From assembly GCA_006535965.1 (NCBI GenBank), contig QEAR01000007.1, positions 249,674 through 313,673 of the forward strand: 64,000 nt of DNA, given 5' to 3'. Shown here one piece after another: positions 21,505-34,232 of this stretch (positions are counted from its first letter, which is position 1; the number at the start of each line of letters is the position of its first letter). Position numbers and translations under genes: made by a program. This DNA comes from Spizellomyces sp. 'palustris' (lineage: Eukaryota; Chytridiomycota; Chytridiomycetes; Spizellomycetales; Spizellomycetaceae). The notes under the pieces were generated by a model that saw only the letters and a program-made list of their open reading frames with translations, was not told the DNA's origin and did no database searches.

Positions 21505-23296
21505 GCGAGGCTTGTTGATTGCTTTGCGTGCCTCATTTGCATGCGAGTTCGTGCTGCAATCCTGGCGGCAATCAAGGACGATGCACGTGACTCTGGACAT
21601 TATGGTCTATCAACACAGTGAACTCTTTATGTTTTTCTTTGGCAGGCCACAGCCGTCTCCGGTCCCAGTAACTGTCGACGTATTCATCTATCCCCATGGC
21701 ATGTGAATAGAAATGGGTGAATATGTCAAGTGGTGAGTGTGAAACTCTCAAACCTGGATATGAAGGATGAACAGGGGTGTTTTACTGAAAGACAAGAGTC
21801 CAAAACATGGTCTATGGAAGGCCACAGCCAAACTGCCAATCACCAGGCAAGCAAACGTTTTTATGTATCAGACTAGCGGGGTCAGTTTTGCCCACAGCAC
21901 TCAAAAAAAAGAAAACAAGATCGGTGCATCTGATGTTATCGTATTGGTGAGTAATCACTGCTTTTCATCTGATATAAGTCAAGTGCGACCAAAACATGAT
22001 TTTGGCAGACGTAGTTGGGCAGGAACATTGGAAACTGCAAAAAATAACAAACAATGGACAAGGGAGCTCAACTAGACCACAATCGCAATACGCGCACCAC
22101 GTTTAGCGCTTTGTGAGTCCTAATCTTGGCGTATGCAACATACAGTGTAGGTAGCAAAAGGTTTAAACCTGACATCGCAATCAGCGTAAAGCGTCAAAGA
22201 GCAAGTGTTTCTCTAGTCGTCAAATCATGTCCCCCCATCTTTGCACACCTATCCAAAAAGGATCGGGTGAACGGACCCGGATGCCAGATTGCCGGATCAG
22301 TTGTGGCTTGTATGCACCTTAAAATCTTAATGAAACTGGTACCATGGCACGCGATAATCCATGATCTCTCACCGCTCATCTTCCAAAAGCCGGTGAGGAG
22401 GACGCCAAGGACCACTGCACACAAGACCGCAAAAAGCGCAAGCGCACACGAAGAAGCTACGATCAAAGTGTTTTCTAACGAACAAGGACAAGTGATCAGT
22501 TGGGTTCGGCGGAGGTGAAAGCATCCGAACCGGAGGTGACATGCATGCAGTTCCGCTATTGGACTTCTTTGCAATGACTCCACCATTGCACACGCTGTAA
22601 TTTTCAACGGTGTTGTCGGGCCGTAATGCATTTGCTAGCTTTGGATTACAGTGACGACGATCGCCAACTGCCAGTTCTTGGCAGGACAACCGCCGTGACC
22701 TCTTCATGGCAGAATGCGTAGACATGCGTAGCCACACGCAAGTTCAAGCTCCATGCTAAATGCGATTCCCTTATGAGCAAAATCGCAAGGAAAAATAGCA
22801 GGGGATATTGCATACGTTGGCGTTGTGATGTGCGGGGGTTGTTTGCATCATGCCAGCATCGTTTAACTCACTGTTCGCACACAAGCGTGTCAAACTCATG
22901 GTGATTCTGCATGCCAATATTTACTTTTGTTTGAAGAGCGAAACGGTGCCAACTATTTGGAGAAGGCGCGTTCTGGTGAAAACGTCTTGCGCGATATCAA
23001 ACGCACGTGACCAGGAATTTGGACAGGAAGATGGATAACGAGTGGGGTATTTTACTTTAGGTCAACATTTCGTGCTGGGCTCTGGGAGTCGTTGAAACAG
23101 CGTCTCTTTGTACCTTTGGTTCATTATCATGGCGAGTTACTGGGACCTCGCATTTGTTTAAGGTGGAAGAGAAGTGAGAGAGAATTGCGTCGCTTTTGTT
23201 GATGCTTGTCGATTTCATTCACTTTAGCACACTTGCTCTTCACAGACACACTCCCCCGAAGGCTCAGGCACGTACTCACCCGAGAGACACAGAGAG
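21505..23296. other. Intergenic stretch
   Basis: About 1.8 kb between the SFSWAP-type gene and the type I membrane protein gene, which point away from each other. Short frames on both strands have no recognisable family. No repeat, tRNA or transposon end was found. Confidence 0.5.
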
Positions 23297-24304
23297 ATGC
23301 GTTTGCTGGCGCGGTGGTTCTTTCTCTGGCTGGTTCTCGCGCTTTTGGCAGAGACGGTGTCCGCAAATCACCGCAGAAACAAGAATTTGAACAACAACAA
23401 CTTCACCAACAAGAAGCAAACTTCCAGTGTACAGAGAGCCACGACTGCTGTTGTAGCAGCAGCTACCCAAGCACCTGCTCAAGTCACCGTCATTTATGTT
23501 ATTACTTCTGCCCTTCCTGATCCGCCCAGTGGCCTACCGACGGATCCGCCTTCACAAAGCGACGCAACGAGAATAGAGTCACAGAATCCCCCGGGTATCA
23601 CACCTCTCATGGCAACCCAAAGCACTCGGGATGGAGAACCTCCTCTGAGACAATCTCGTATTGGAGAACAATCAAACCCTCCCCCTCGGCCTACAGCCAC
23701 CATGACTGAAATCATCAATAACAAGAAAGTAGCAGCTGTGCCTGACAAGTCAAACATAGTCAACAAAGGCACCGCGACCTCGACAAGTTCATCCAAAGTA
23801 GGCCCAGCAGTCGTCGTTTTCATGGTAGTGGCAGGAGCGGGCCTCCTCGTTGCCGTTATGGGAATCTACACATTTCGCAAAGTGGGTCTTGCTCAGTCCC
23901 AGGGTTTCAAGGACAGGCTGAAGCGGAGGCTTACGTATGCGGGACAGGGAGATCGGGCGCGGACGCGAGGTTATGAGGATCATCCAAATGGGACGATGAG
24001 GCGCATGTTTGATGAATACGACGACGGGACGATGATGCGGGGGACGTTGGATCACGGGACAATACGAAGCCAAGGCACAATGCGGTCCATTGGAACACTG
24101 CCATCACACGGGATAATGCCCTCTCTTTCGTATCCGCCTAACGTAGAATATATGGGTCAGCCATCTGATTTGGACTATGTGCAGCCTCCACATGGGTATC
24201 GATATGACCAAAATATGCCGGCTCCCGCGCATCTACAGCATACATCGAGAGAGAAGCCGCACAAGTATCGGTACGAGGGTTCGTTGGGGAGGAGCGACCG
24301 GTAG
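23297..24304 (+). CDS. Type I single-pass membrane protein with Ser/Thr stem and repeated cytosolic tail
   Basis: A single exon of 335 residues. Signal peptide at residues 1-23 (MRLLARWFFLWLVLALLAET), then an extracellular stem of about 145 residues rich in Thr, Pro, Asn and Ser, a single helix at about residues 170-193 (VVVFMVVAGAGLLVAVMGIY), and a basic juxtamembrane stretch. The 120-residue tail has seven short Gly-Thr-hydrophobic repeats, then a Tyr/Pro/His-rich end. The plan is that of fungal cell-wall stress sensors (Mid2, Mtl1, Wsc) but no Cys-rich domain is present, so the resemblance is architectural only. The ATG is chosen because it directly precedes the signal peptide. Confidence 0.82.
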   Translation: MRLLARWFFLWLVLALLAETVSANHRRNKNLNNNNFTNKKQTSSVQRATTAVVAAATQAPAQVTVIYVITSALPDPPSGLPTDPPSQSDATRIESQNPPGITPLMATQSTRDGEPPLRQSRIGEQSNPPPRPTATMTEIINNKKVAAVPDKSNIVNKGTATSTSSSKVGPAVVVFMVVAGAGLLVAVMGIYTFRKVGLAQSQGFKDRLKRRLTYAGQGDRARTRGYEDHPNGTMRRMFDEYDDGTMMRGTLDHGTIRSQGTMRSIGTLPSHGIMPSLSYPPNVEYMGQPSDLDYVQPPHGYRYDQNMPAPAHLQHTSREKPHKYRYEGSLGRSDR

Positions 24305-25324
24305 CGGCCGATTGGGCCAAAAACGGGTCCAATTGGTTGCGATATACCGAGGGCGGCGAGAGAGGAAAAAAAGGACCCCCAGAGATGGGAGAAATGGCCT
24401 GTAATGGGTGTTCGTCTACAACATTGGTCCCTACTCATCTTGATATTCAAAAACGACCTTCCAGTTCGTAGTCTCTACCCCCCTTGTAAATGTAAATATC
24501 TATGTAAAAAGAAACCATATCTCTAGTTCCATTCACTCGCACATCCCCAAAAAACACTGGCACATGCCAAAGATCCCCGTTCACTCCGATATAAAAAAAA
24601 AGAAACAAAACCTCCGATATCAATATCTGATATTAGTAAACAAAAAAGCACACTTGTTTACCAAGGCACGCAAAGAGCCCGCCTTGATGAGTGGCACAGT
24701 CATTCAGAATCACGTGGGTAGCTTGGCTCGGCGTCGTCGTTTGCGGTGAGCTGCTTTGGGCTTGGGGCTGTTTTCATCTTGTTGTTCTTGTTATTGTGTG
24801 CTGGGAGCGAGTTTTCTATAGGAAGGAACCCATCGACGACGACGGGACGCTTGTGTTTTGTGAACGTTGCCATTTGGCGAGTGTGAGTGTGTTTATTTTT
24901 GGGGGCGTGAACTCCATGCGGGGAATGCCCGTCATCTTACTTGTGTTCCGCTTGCAGGTCTTTATTGGTTTGGCATTTTCTTGGCAGGAGGCTTTAGAGT
25001 GGTATTTTGCAAGGTAAGTAATGTGAATACCCGTGGTTCTATCGGGTTTTGGAGGAGGCAATGTGTGCATGAGATTGGTCGGAGATGACAGACAAACCGC
25101 TTTTGACAAGGGCAAAGACCATACACAATGGGGATATGCTAAAGTGCGGGTGCCTTTCTTGTTGTCCAGAGTGAACACGGGCTTTGTACTCGTCAACACA
25201 GCATTGAACACGCCATTCACATTGGTATCGCTCAACGCGATCCCACCTTTTCGTCGCGTCCGTCACACCTCACCCCCTCATTCACCTGCTCTGGCCGCCC
25301 CACGCTCCCTCCCCTCGGCCCACC
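24305..25324. other. Intergenic stretch upstream of adenylyl cyclase
   Basis: About 1 kb with A-rich tracts near 24585-24610, and a CACGTG E-box at 24711-24716. It should hold the adenylyl cyclase promoter. C-rich sequence directly precedes the ATG. No gene seen. Confidence 0.5.
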
Positions 25325-28300
25325 ATGGACCGTGGAGGTCCCGTCGCTCAAGGACACTTGTCGGTGGCATCGTCTGCCAGCGGCCGATTCCTCGAAGATT
25401 TACTCAACGAGTACAACTACGCGTCGAATGCGAACAGTCCAAACGGGAATACACCTAGCTTGACTCCCGCGAATTTGTCTCCAGCCACGAGTACGTTAGC
25501 ATCGAATGATGATGGGTGGAAGGAGAGTGGATTTGGAAATGGTCGGCGTTTTTATCCGTCGCAAGGACGCGAACATGAAGTAGAGGCTGCATACCCGCCG
25601 CCGGCCCCGCCCCCACAGCACGATCTTCCCCCTCCTCCGACTCATCCAGCACAATTGCATTCACATTTGGCACAGAGACATTTGCAACATTCATTACAGG
25701 GGTTCACATCGCAGACGGGCTCCCAAACGGGCTCTCAAACAGATTCCCAATCAGGTTCGCAAATTGGGTTGCAGCCGAGTTCACAACAGGCTTCCCAACC
25801 GGCTTCACAACCCGCTTCACAACATGGCTCTCGGCAAGGTTCGCCACACATGGGTGCGCAACGCGACATGCCCGATGCTGGGTACCGTCGTGGACCGTCG
25901 GAGCAGGCTATAGTAGCAGGTCTACGCGACGAACTGCATTCCAGAGCCTCTGAAGAGGATTCACGACCGTCGAGAGGGTGGCTCCGGGGTAATCTCCGTG
26001 TTCACCTCCGCGGACGCTCTACCGAAGATCTTGGACGGCAGGCGCATTCATCCGACCATAACGGTCAAACACAGCGCAAAGGCTCAGCGGCGAGTGCAGA
26101 CATGATTCCGGGGACACTGTCAAGTGCGAGCTCGACTCTCCCGTCCGTCACATCTCAAGCCCTTTCAACCACTTCCGGATCCACCAAATACTCTGGTAGC
26201 CCGCCTAAATCCAGTCGCTCCTTTTTCGCCCCCGGATCCAGTCGTTCCCGCGGACACTCTCGCGAACGCTCCCCCCAACGCACAAAACCCCTCACCCCCG
26301 ACCTATGGAACCCGGACACTCCCCACAAAGAAAAGAAACCCCCATCCATCACCCCAGACAAGTGGAACACGGAACACAAGGAGAAAAAAAAGTTGTTTTG
26401 GAATCCGTTTGGCAGAAAAAAGGGCAAAGACTCTGATCATGCTACGGAAAATGTTGTTGTGATGCGAAAGAGTGAGGGGAGTGCGCCGTCTCCGAGGTCT
26501 GAGGCGACGTGTGCTGTGACAAGGGATTCGTCTACGGGGCACTTGACGCCGACGAAAAAGTCAAAGCATAGTCGGGTATGTTATGTGTATCCTTGAAGGT
26601 CTCTACGAGATTTCTCAATTTCCTTTGTAGAGCCGAGAAGGATCACGGAGAGATGAAAAGCGGCTTCAACGTAAGTGTGATGTTCATTACTCAGCCTTCA
26701 CACTCTCTGACTGTTTCCCGTAGTTGACCTATCCAATTTCTCCATGGACCCATCTTTTGTCCCGTACGACCTGGTTTCTCCCCTGTCCCCCAGCTCTGGC
26801 CATTCTGGCCTCGTCCCCACACCGATAGGCTATTCCCCCGAAAAAATGCCCAACACTCTCCCCGCACCACAACCCCCACCTTCCTCCGGCCCCTACACTG
26901 TTTCTTCCGCAGGCGCCCACGTCCTTCTCTCTCAAGCCACTTCCACATGGCAACCACCTGAAAGCTGGGGAACGCATTTGGATAGCGAGGGGGCGCGGAC
27001 TTTGACGCCTCAGGAAGCCTGGACCCAAGCGTTGACGAGTACGGATCATGCGTCTGTGCGGTCTGTCCCGACGGGTGGTACGATACCCTCTGCTTCGAGT
27101 ATGGGAGAGTTGCGCACGCCTTTTGAGGAGTTGCCGCCTTTTGATGATCGAGGGGATGGAGATAGTCTAAGGGGAAGTCAAGAGAAACTATATGATGAAA
27201 AATTGGTGAGTTCATAGCGAAAATAACTGCATCCTAGGGAATGAGACAATGAACTCCTTGAATTTGGTGCATAGTGCGCGTTTAGGCTGTTTCGACGGGA
27301 TGGAACATTTGCGACTATTTCGTGCCGTGAATCGACCACAGCAGGCGAACTACTTATCATTATGGCCAAAAAGAGTCTTATATCAGATTTCTCAAGGTTT
27401 AATATTTGTATTGTGCGCAAGGGGTCGGGTAAGTTGCTTTTTCTTAGTTTGAAAGGACTGAAAGGGGCATGCACTGATTATTTATGACAGAACGCATTCT
27501 GGGCCGAACGGAGCGACCGCTTGTAATTCAGCGACGGTTGTTCGAGCAGCTAGGATATGTGGCGGCAGACAAGATCGAGTTATTAGGGCGCGAAGACAAT
27601 TCTTATTTGTGTCGGTTTGTGTTTAAGGAGATTTCAACTGGAACTGAGATTGTGAGTTGCGCCGTAGCCTAGATCATTCCTATGTGCTTGTTGAATTTTC
27701 TTTTTATTTTCGTTAGCATCCGGATTATTGGCGATCCCCCACCTTCAACACCTCCCTCGTTTCCTTGTCCGGCTTCAACATTTCAACCGTCCCCGTGGCA
27801 TTGTTCCATTTCGCTAGCGAGATTCGATATCTCGACCTCTCGCGCAACCTCAACATTCAAGACCTCCCCAACGACCTTGCCCAGGCCATGGAATCGCTCC
27901 GCGCGCTTTCATTAGCACGGAACGAAATCACCCGTGTACCGAAATCACTGAAATCGCTTCGAACGCTTTCAGAGGTGGATTTGTCATACAATCGGATTAC
28001 TTGTCTCGAAGGAACGGGACTTGAATCTGTGGCTGGGTTGACGAAGCTGCGGTTGGGTGGTAACTTGATTGACCGGATTCCAGAGGACCTTTTACGGGGA
28101 TGCCAGAAATTGGAGGTGCTTGACTTGTCGAATAATCGGTTCAGGTCCTTTCCGGTAGATTTGTGCCGGTATTTAGGTCTATCGCTCAAGCACCTTGACC
28201 TCTCCTTTTGTCGCATGAAAGCCAAGATCCCTGACGCGATTGGCGAGCTGCGTCATTTGGTTTCGTTACGGCTGGCTGGCAATCGCATGTACGGAGGTCT

Positions 28301-31300
28301 TCCGTGGCGATTGGGTGAGCTTCAGGATTTGCGTGAACTTGATTTACGTGGCAACTCGTTTGGGAATGCGGGTGGGGAGGAAGCAATGGTCATGGAAGTT
28401 TTATGCCGGTGTAAGAAGTTAGAGACTGTGCAGCTGGATGCGAACCGGGTTCGGTGGGTCGGAAAATGGAGTGATTGGAATACTGATCGACGGACAGAGG
28501 AATCTGATAATGATTCGAGTGAAGAAGCCACGGAGTCCAAGTCTCTCGAGTGTCCCAATCTGAAACACCTTTCCATGAGTTTCCAATTTGACCCCCACAA
28601 TGACCGGTCCATGGTCTTCCGACTCGTTAATCTCTCTGGATCGCTTGCTGAATTGGATATCGGATACTGTGGGATTGAGGTCCTCCCCAAGCGCTTCTTT
28701 CAGCGACTTCCCGGTGTACAAGTTCTCAACCTCTCTGGGAACAGACTCAAAGAGCTCCCCGATTTCACAGCTCACAAAACATCCGAGCCAGTCCGTCTGT
28801 CTCTTCGCGAACTGCATGTCGCGAATAACTATTTAGAGTACCTCCCAGATGATATCGGCGAACTGATCAAACTCCAGTACCTGGACGCCAAAAACAACAA
28901 TCTCCGCGAACTCCCTGCTGGCATTTGGCGCTGCAAGAGTCTTAAAATCATCAATGTGACTTCCAATCGTCTTGAAATCTTTCCGACGCCGCTACCAGAG
29001 GATGGTACCGTCCTCGTTTTGGGACAGGTCGTCACATTTGGTCGCGGAGGTGCATTTTCGTTCGGCGGGAGTTTCGGGGAACGAGGGGGAGTTTTGAATC
29101 TTTATGGACGCTCTCCTGGGCAAGCTGATGAATTCACGATGGCGCAACCCCCTACTGCTACACCCTCGTCACAAGTCGTGACTCTCCCCCCACTTTCTCA
29201 TTCTCTTGAACAACTCTACCTCTCCGAGAACCATCTTTCTGATGATCTCTACATGGCCCTCTACCACCTCCCCAACCTAACTATCCTCCACGCCTCCTTT
29301 AACGAAATCACCGATATAACTCCCTGGGTCGTCGCCATCCCCGTTCCGATCCCCATGACACCCTGGTTCCAGAAACTTGCTGAACTCCATTTATCAGGCA
29401 ATCTCATTGCGACCCTCCCTGGCGAGATTGAACGCATGCGGAGTTTAAAATTGCTATTTTTGAATGGGAATAAATTGAGTACGGTCCCGGGTGAGGTTGG
29501 CAAGTTGAAAGGGCTTGAAGCGCTTGATTTAGGGAGTCAAGTGGGCGGACGCGGTGAGGGGACGGGGTTGAGGTATAATGTGTCGAATTGGCCGTATGAT
29601 TGGAATTGGTGAGTTTTGTATTTTGCTCGATGAAGAATGTGAGTTTATAGTGTATTGATATGTTTTCGGTACAGGAACTGGAACTTGGATCTCAAGTACC
29701 TCAACCTCTCTGGCAACAAGCGTCTCGAAATCAAGCCCTCTGCTAACAACGCCTCCAGTTTCCTTACGGACTCTGTGCCCGCTGGGAACACACCCTCCCC
29801 TGCCGCTGCACACAAGATTGGAGCCCGAGGCGGAGCCATCCAAACTCCAGCGACATCCGGAGCATTGGTCGCAAATCCCTCCCAACGACGAAGAGATCTA
29901 ACGGATTTTAACGCTTTGACCAATTTGCGGTTACTGGGCTTAATGGATGTCACGTGTTTGATTGTTCCGCCGGATGAGAGTTCGGAGAGGCGGATTCGGA
30001 CCACCGGGTCTGAAGTCCCAATGGTGGGCATCCCATCAGGTTCGGTACGGTACGGTGTCGCAGACTGCTTGACGCGGCCCAATCCCAAAGACGGTATCCC
30101 CGCTATTGGATTCACTACCACCCCCAACACGACCCGTGAAGGCGATGCAGATACATTTGAAGTATGGGACCTTGTTGTTCCTAAGTTCCGGGGTAAAGAC
30201 AATGAAGCGCTTTTTGCCGTTTTTGATGGACGCGGTACGCATGGTGGGGCGCGCATGGCTAAATATTTGAATGAGTGGTTTGGATGGTTTCTTGCCAATG
30301 AATTGGAGAAATTGGAAAAAGAGCCATTGCATGGGCGGGAACGGCATTCTGAGGTGGGTGGGGTCAATTTGGGTTTGACGAAAAGTCCCACAGGTGATTC
30401 CGGTCCATCTCCTGGGACTGGGAACGCTACCGGGAATGCCTCAGGCAACCGATCTGCACCAGGCAGTGTCCGCCATGTGCATCGACAGCGTACGCCCATC
30501 CCTGCCGACACGACCCGCTCCGGCGCATTGGACGCAAATGGGATCACAACGGCCCTTCGACGGACTTTTATTGCCGTGAACCGCGAGTTGGGGAGCATGG
30601 GAGACGAAATTGACGATGCGACGTCCTCTGGCCCACAAACACACCACCACCAACCTAGGAGTTCCTCTGAATCCAAACGATGGGACCAACCCATGGGACG
30701 CTCTAAAAACAGTAAAGGGCATCCAGGCCTTCTGTACGGCGCGTCAGCACTGGTCGTCTTTTTACATGGATCCCCCCACAGACGCGCTGGTGCCAAATGC
30801 ACATTGTATATCGCGAACGTGGGGGACGGTATGGTGGTCATGTCCAAGGCGGGCGGTCTCGCTCAAGTTCTCGCCAAGCATCATGTATTGGATTTAGCGG
30901 GATTGAGTCGAGCAGAGGCGGGAAGGCTACATGCCAAGATGGTGGCTGCTGCCGCGGCTGCTCCGACAAGTGGTGGGAATCAACCCGCAAAACGGTCCGA
31001 CGCGGAGCTCGAAAAACGGTCACTCTATCCCTCGGACCCCATCCCCTGGCCCCTCTCGGAAATAGAACGCGTGCAAAGCGCAAGCGGATGGTTTGCTTCC
31101 TCTGGGAAATTAGAAGGCGAAGTGGATCTCTTGCGTGGGTTTGGCTTCTTTCCGTTTTTGGGTGCCGTCAATGCCGATCCATGGATTCAGACTGTGGAAT
31201 TGGAAGTGGGAGATGATGAGGAACTGTTAAAACGGGAAGAGAGCGTGGATTCGCGAAAACATCACCTGGCTGCACCGAGTGTCGAGGATGAGACTGGTGT

Positions 31301-33415
31301 TGATGCGGGCGCAGGGCAACATGCTGCCGCCGCTGCCACTTCGGCGGGCGGAGACGAGTTTGTGGTGTTGGCCAGTGGCGCCGTTTGGCGGGCCGTGAAG
31401 TGCGGTGGAACGTACGAAGACGGTGCGCAGATGGTGGTGGACATTGCTCGGTCAGCTGTTGCGCCAGCGAACCCCACGGGCGCAGGTACATCTACGGGAA
31501 TGACCGTCTCTGGGAGCGTCGGCGGAACGCCCTCCTCCACCGGCCTCGGTATGACAAAGAGCTCGTCCAACCTCGCTGCCCACCAACAACAGAGCCCTAA
31601 AACATCTGGAGGGTGGAGTACCGCCGCGATGAAGGTCCGCGACGTGGCGCTGTCACTTGGTGGTGGACGCGTTGGAGGTGGGTATTTGGTCATGGTGCTT
31701 GGTTTGAGAGATTTAGCCAGGAAAAGTGCGTGGTGGAATGCGGCGGGCGCTAGACGCGGGAGTGCAGAGAGCTCGAGTGAGAGCCTCAGTGTCGAGGATC
31801 GGACACGACGAGAAGGAGGGAGTGTCAAAAAGGGCAAAAGAACTGGCGAGGAGGTGGATTTACTCCTCAAGGAGATTGCACCCCCGGTTGGACGTCTTGC
31901 TTTGGTGTTTACCGATATCAAAAACTCGACTTCCATCTGGGAGAACAATCCTGTCGCCATGCGAGCTGCACTACGTCTCCACCACACGGTCATGCGCCGT
32001 CTATTGCGCCAAACCGGGGGATACGAAGTAAAAACCGAAGGCGACGCCTTTATGGTCTCCTTTCAAAACATTGCCAACGCCGTGGATTGGTGTTTGACTG
32101 TCCAAGGTGAACTCCTTAACATTGACTGGCCAGCCGAGATTCTCGCCATGGTGGATGGAAGTGATATTTGGTGGCAACGGAACGGATCCACGGAATTTGT
32201 CGCAGGTGCAGGATTAGGGGATGAGGAAGACCGCGGGGACGCATCATCGGATATGGAAGTTGAATTGACCGATGATGGACGACGATTACGTGGGGACGGC
32301 CGGTCGCGCAAACAACGGGAACTGATCTTTAAAGGTCTTTCTGTTCGCATGGGCATCCATTTCGGTGCACCTCTGTGTGAAGTGGATCCCATTACCTCTC
32401 GTATGGACTATTACGGTCCAATGGTCAATCGCGCGGCCCGTGTCACCGGTGCCTCGCAAGGTGGACAGGTACTCATTTCCTCGGACGCCATGAAGGAACT
32501 CCAACATGTATTGGGCTGGTGGGAGCATGATGGTAGTGTCGGGGAGGGCGTCAAGAGCGGCAAGGACTTGACCGAAGTTGCGGACGGGGGGGAGGAGGTG
32601 GCAAGGTTGAAAAAGTTGGGGATTGTAACGTGGTGTATTGGGGAGGTCAAGCTGAAGGGGTTGGAGACGCCAGAGGTTATTTATGCGGTATGGTTTAGTT
32701 TCATCTTTCGGTGTGTTGGCGATAAACTCTAAAACATTAACTTGCAGATTTACCGACGAGACCTGTTCATGCGACATCGGTTCTTTGCATTGGAACAGAG
32801 TGGAGGGTTGAGTCTCATGCCACAGGTAACATTGCATTTCTATCCCGATTCGCATAGCATAATAAACTCACCCGCTAAAACACAGCCTCAACGCAAACCT
32901 GACGAACCACCTCGAGAAATAGTTTACAAACTCGACCACAACACCCTCCGAACACTTGCCGGCATCTGTCTTCGATTAGAGTACCTCGCCGCCCGATGCA
33001 GTGATGAATGGAAAGAAGACGAGTCAAATTCCATTACGCCTCCAGAAGACACAGAGGGAGATTGGGCTGTTGAGGGTGTTGAGGAAGGAGATCGGGAGGG
33101 CTTGATTAAAATTTTGGAAGGGGTTGTTGCTAGGATTGAGGTTTGTCCTTTTGTTTCTACCTAACCGGCTCTCATCGCAACATGCTCATGCAATTCACTC
33201 ACACACAATAGAACGCAGTATCCATCCTCTACCTAACCCGCTCCCGCTTCTCCCGCGTTCTCCAGTCTCTTGGTGCAGCCATTGAGACGGATCCGAATCA
33301 CTTGTTGAGGGCTCTACAACTTTACGCGGAGGAACTGGAGGAACGGAAACGGAGACGGGCGAAACAAAAGGAGGGTAAGCGGGAGAGGGAGGAGCGGAGA
33401 CAGAGACGAAAATAA
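25325..33415 (+). CDS. CYR1: Fungal adenylyl cyclase (RA-LRR-PP2C-like-cyclase)
   Basis: Ten exons (25325-26575, 26631-26670, 26724-27205, 27275-27428, 27491-27651, 27717-29608, 29675-32687, 32748-32825, 32886-33140, 33212-33415) close exactly to 2,509 residues. The enzyme makes cAMP from ATP for protein kinase A. Order: a disordered Ser/Gln/Pro N-terminus (1-591) with SQ-rich repeats; a Ras-association domain (592-696, CAFRLFRRDGTFATISC); some 20 leucine-rich repeats (about 700-1345); a PP2C-like domain (about 1450-1960); and the class III catalytic domain (about 2066-2335). The catalytic domain has the metal-binding Asp in VFTDIKNST, the GGYEVKTEGDAFM loop and YYGPMVNRAARV. A basic C-terminal extension follows. 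In yeasts Ras binds the RA or LRR part and CAP binds the C-terminus. It would act at the plasma membrane. The start gives MDRGGPVAQG; upstream there is no further in-frame family signal. Confidence 0.96.
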
Positions 33416-34232
33416 TGTGATGGCGAGCATATGGATAACGGAAGGGTGAAAAGTGCAAGATGATCGGTTGCTGGTGATTTGGATATTCCCCATTTTTTTC
33501 ATTTCTATTTTGTATAATTTTGGGTTCTCTCTCGAGGGTCATGATGTGGGTCATACTGTTTGCGGATTGTTTGGGGGCAAAGGTTTTTTTTTGTGCGCAT
33601 TTTTTTGTAGTATATTGAGAGGTTTATTGCGCATTTGTGTGATTTGTTTACAATGTTTGGAGGGACATGACTCTTTTACGAGAACCATGGACCGAGGTGC
33701 TCAAAGCGATGCGACACATGGCGATAAAAGTGTGCCTTACCCTTTTGCAGCGACCACCATCATGGATGAGCTTTTGCTATCCCCGCTGCTGGGATGCACG
33801 CGTCCCCCCAAAAGCAACTCTAAATGTGAGAAAGGAACGAGAGCAGTCAAATGTACTGTACTTTAGACGCAATCCATTGGGAAACTGTAACAATCCAGGG
33901 ACCTCATAGGGCGGCTTGAATAGCACCGTCCAGACGAAGGACCACATGTTCCCTTCAGTGTTTGAGGCAGAGCGCCTCCATATTGAGCGCGGATGTCGGC
34001 CACGACACATCTCTCATACGAATCCGCTACATGTAACTGTTACATGTGCTGACGACCCGTAAGGAGGTAGTGCGAGATACTGCAGCTCCGAATCTAGTAT
34101 CTGCACGAAGAAAGCGTTCATGTACCAGTTGTTGCAAAATGGAGGCCAGTGTGCTACTTCCACGATCACGTACACGTAATCTACATGTCGCGATGGTTCA
34201 ACGTGTCGCTTCAACGATCTAATGGAAATCCG
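33416..34232. other. Intergenic stretch
   Basis: About 800 bp between adenylyl cyclase and SPEF1, T-rich near 33480-33620 in the presumed 3' UTR. No coding signal recognised. Confidence 0.5.

Noticed and set aside
26744-27217. A separate small gene before the LRR region
   Set aside because: It is exon 3 of adenylyl cyclase: the splice phases on both sides close and the next exon is the RA domain.
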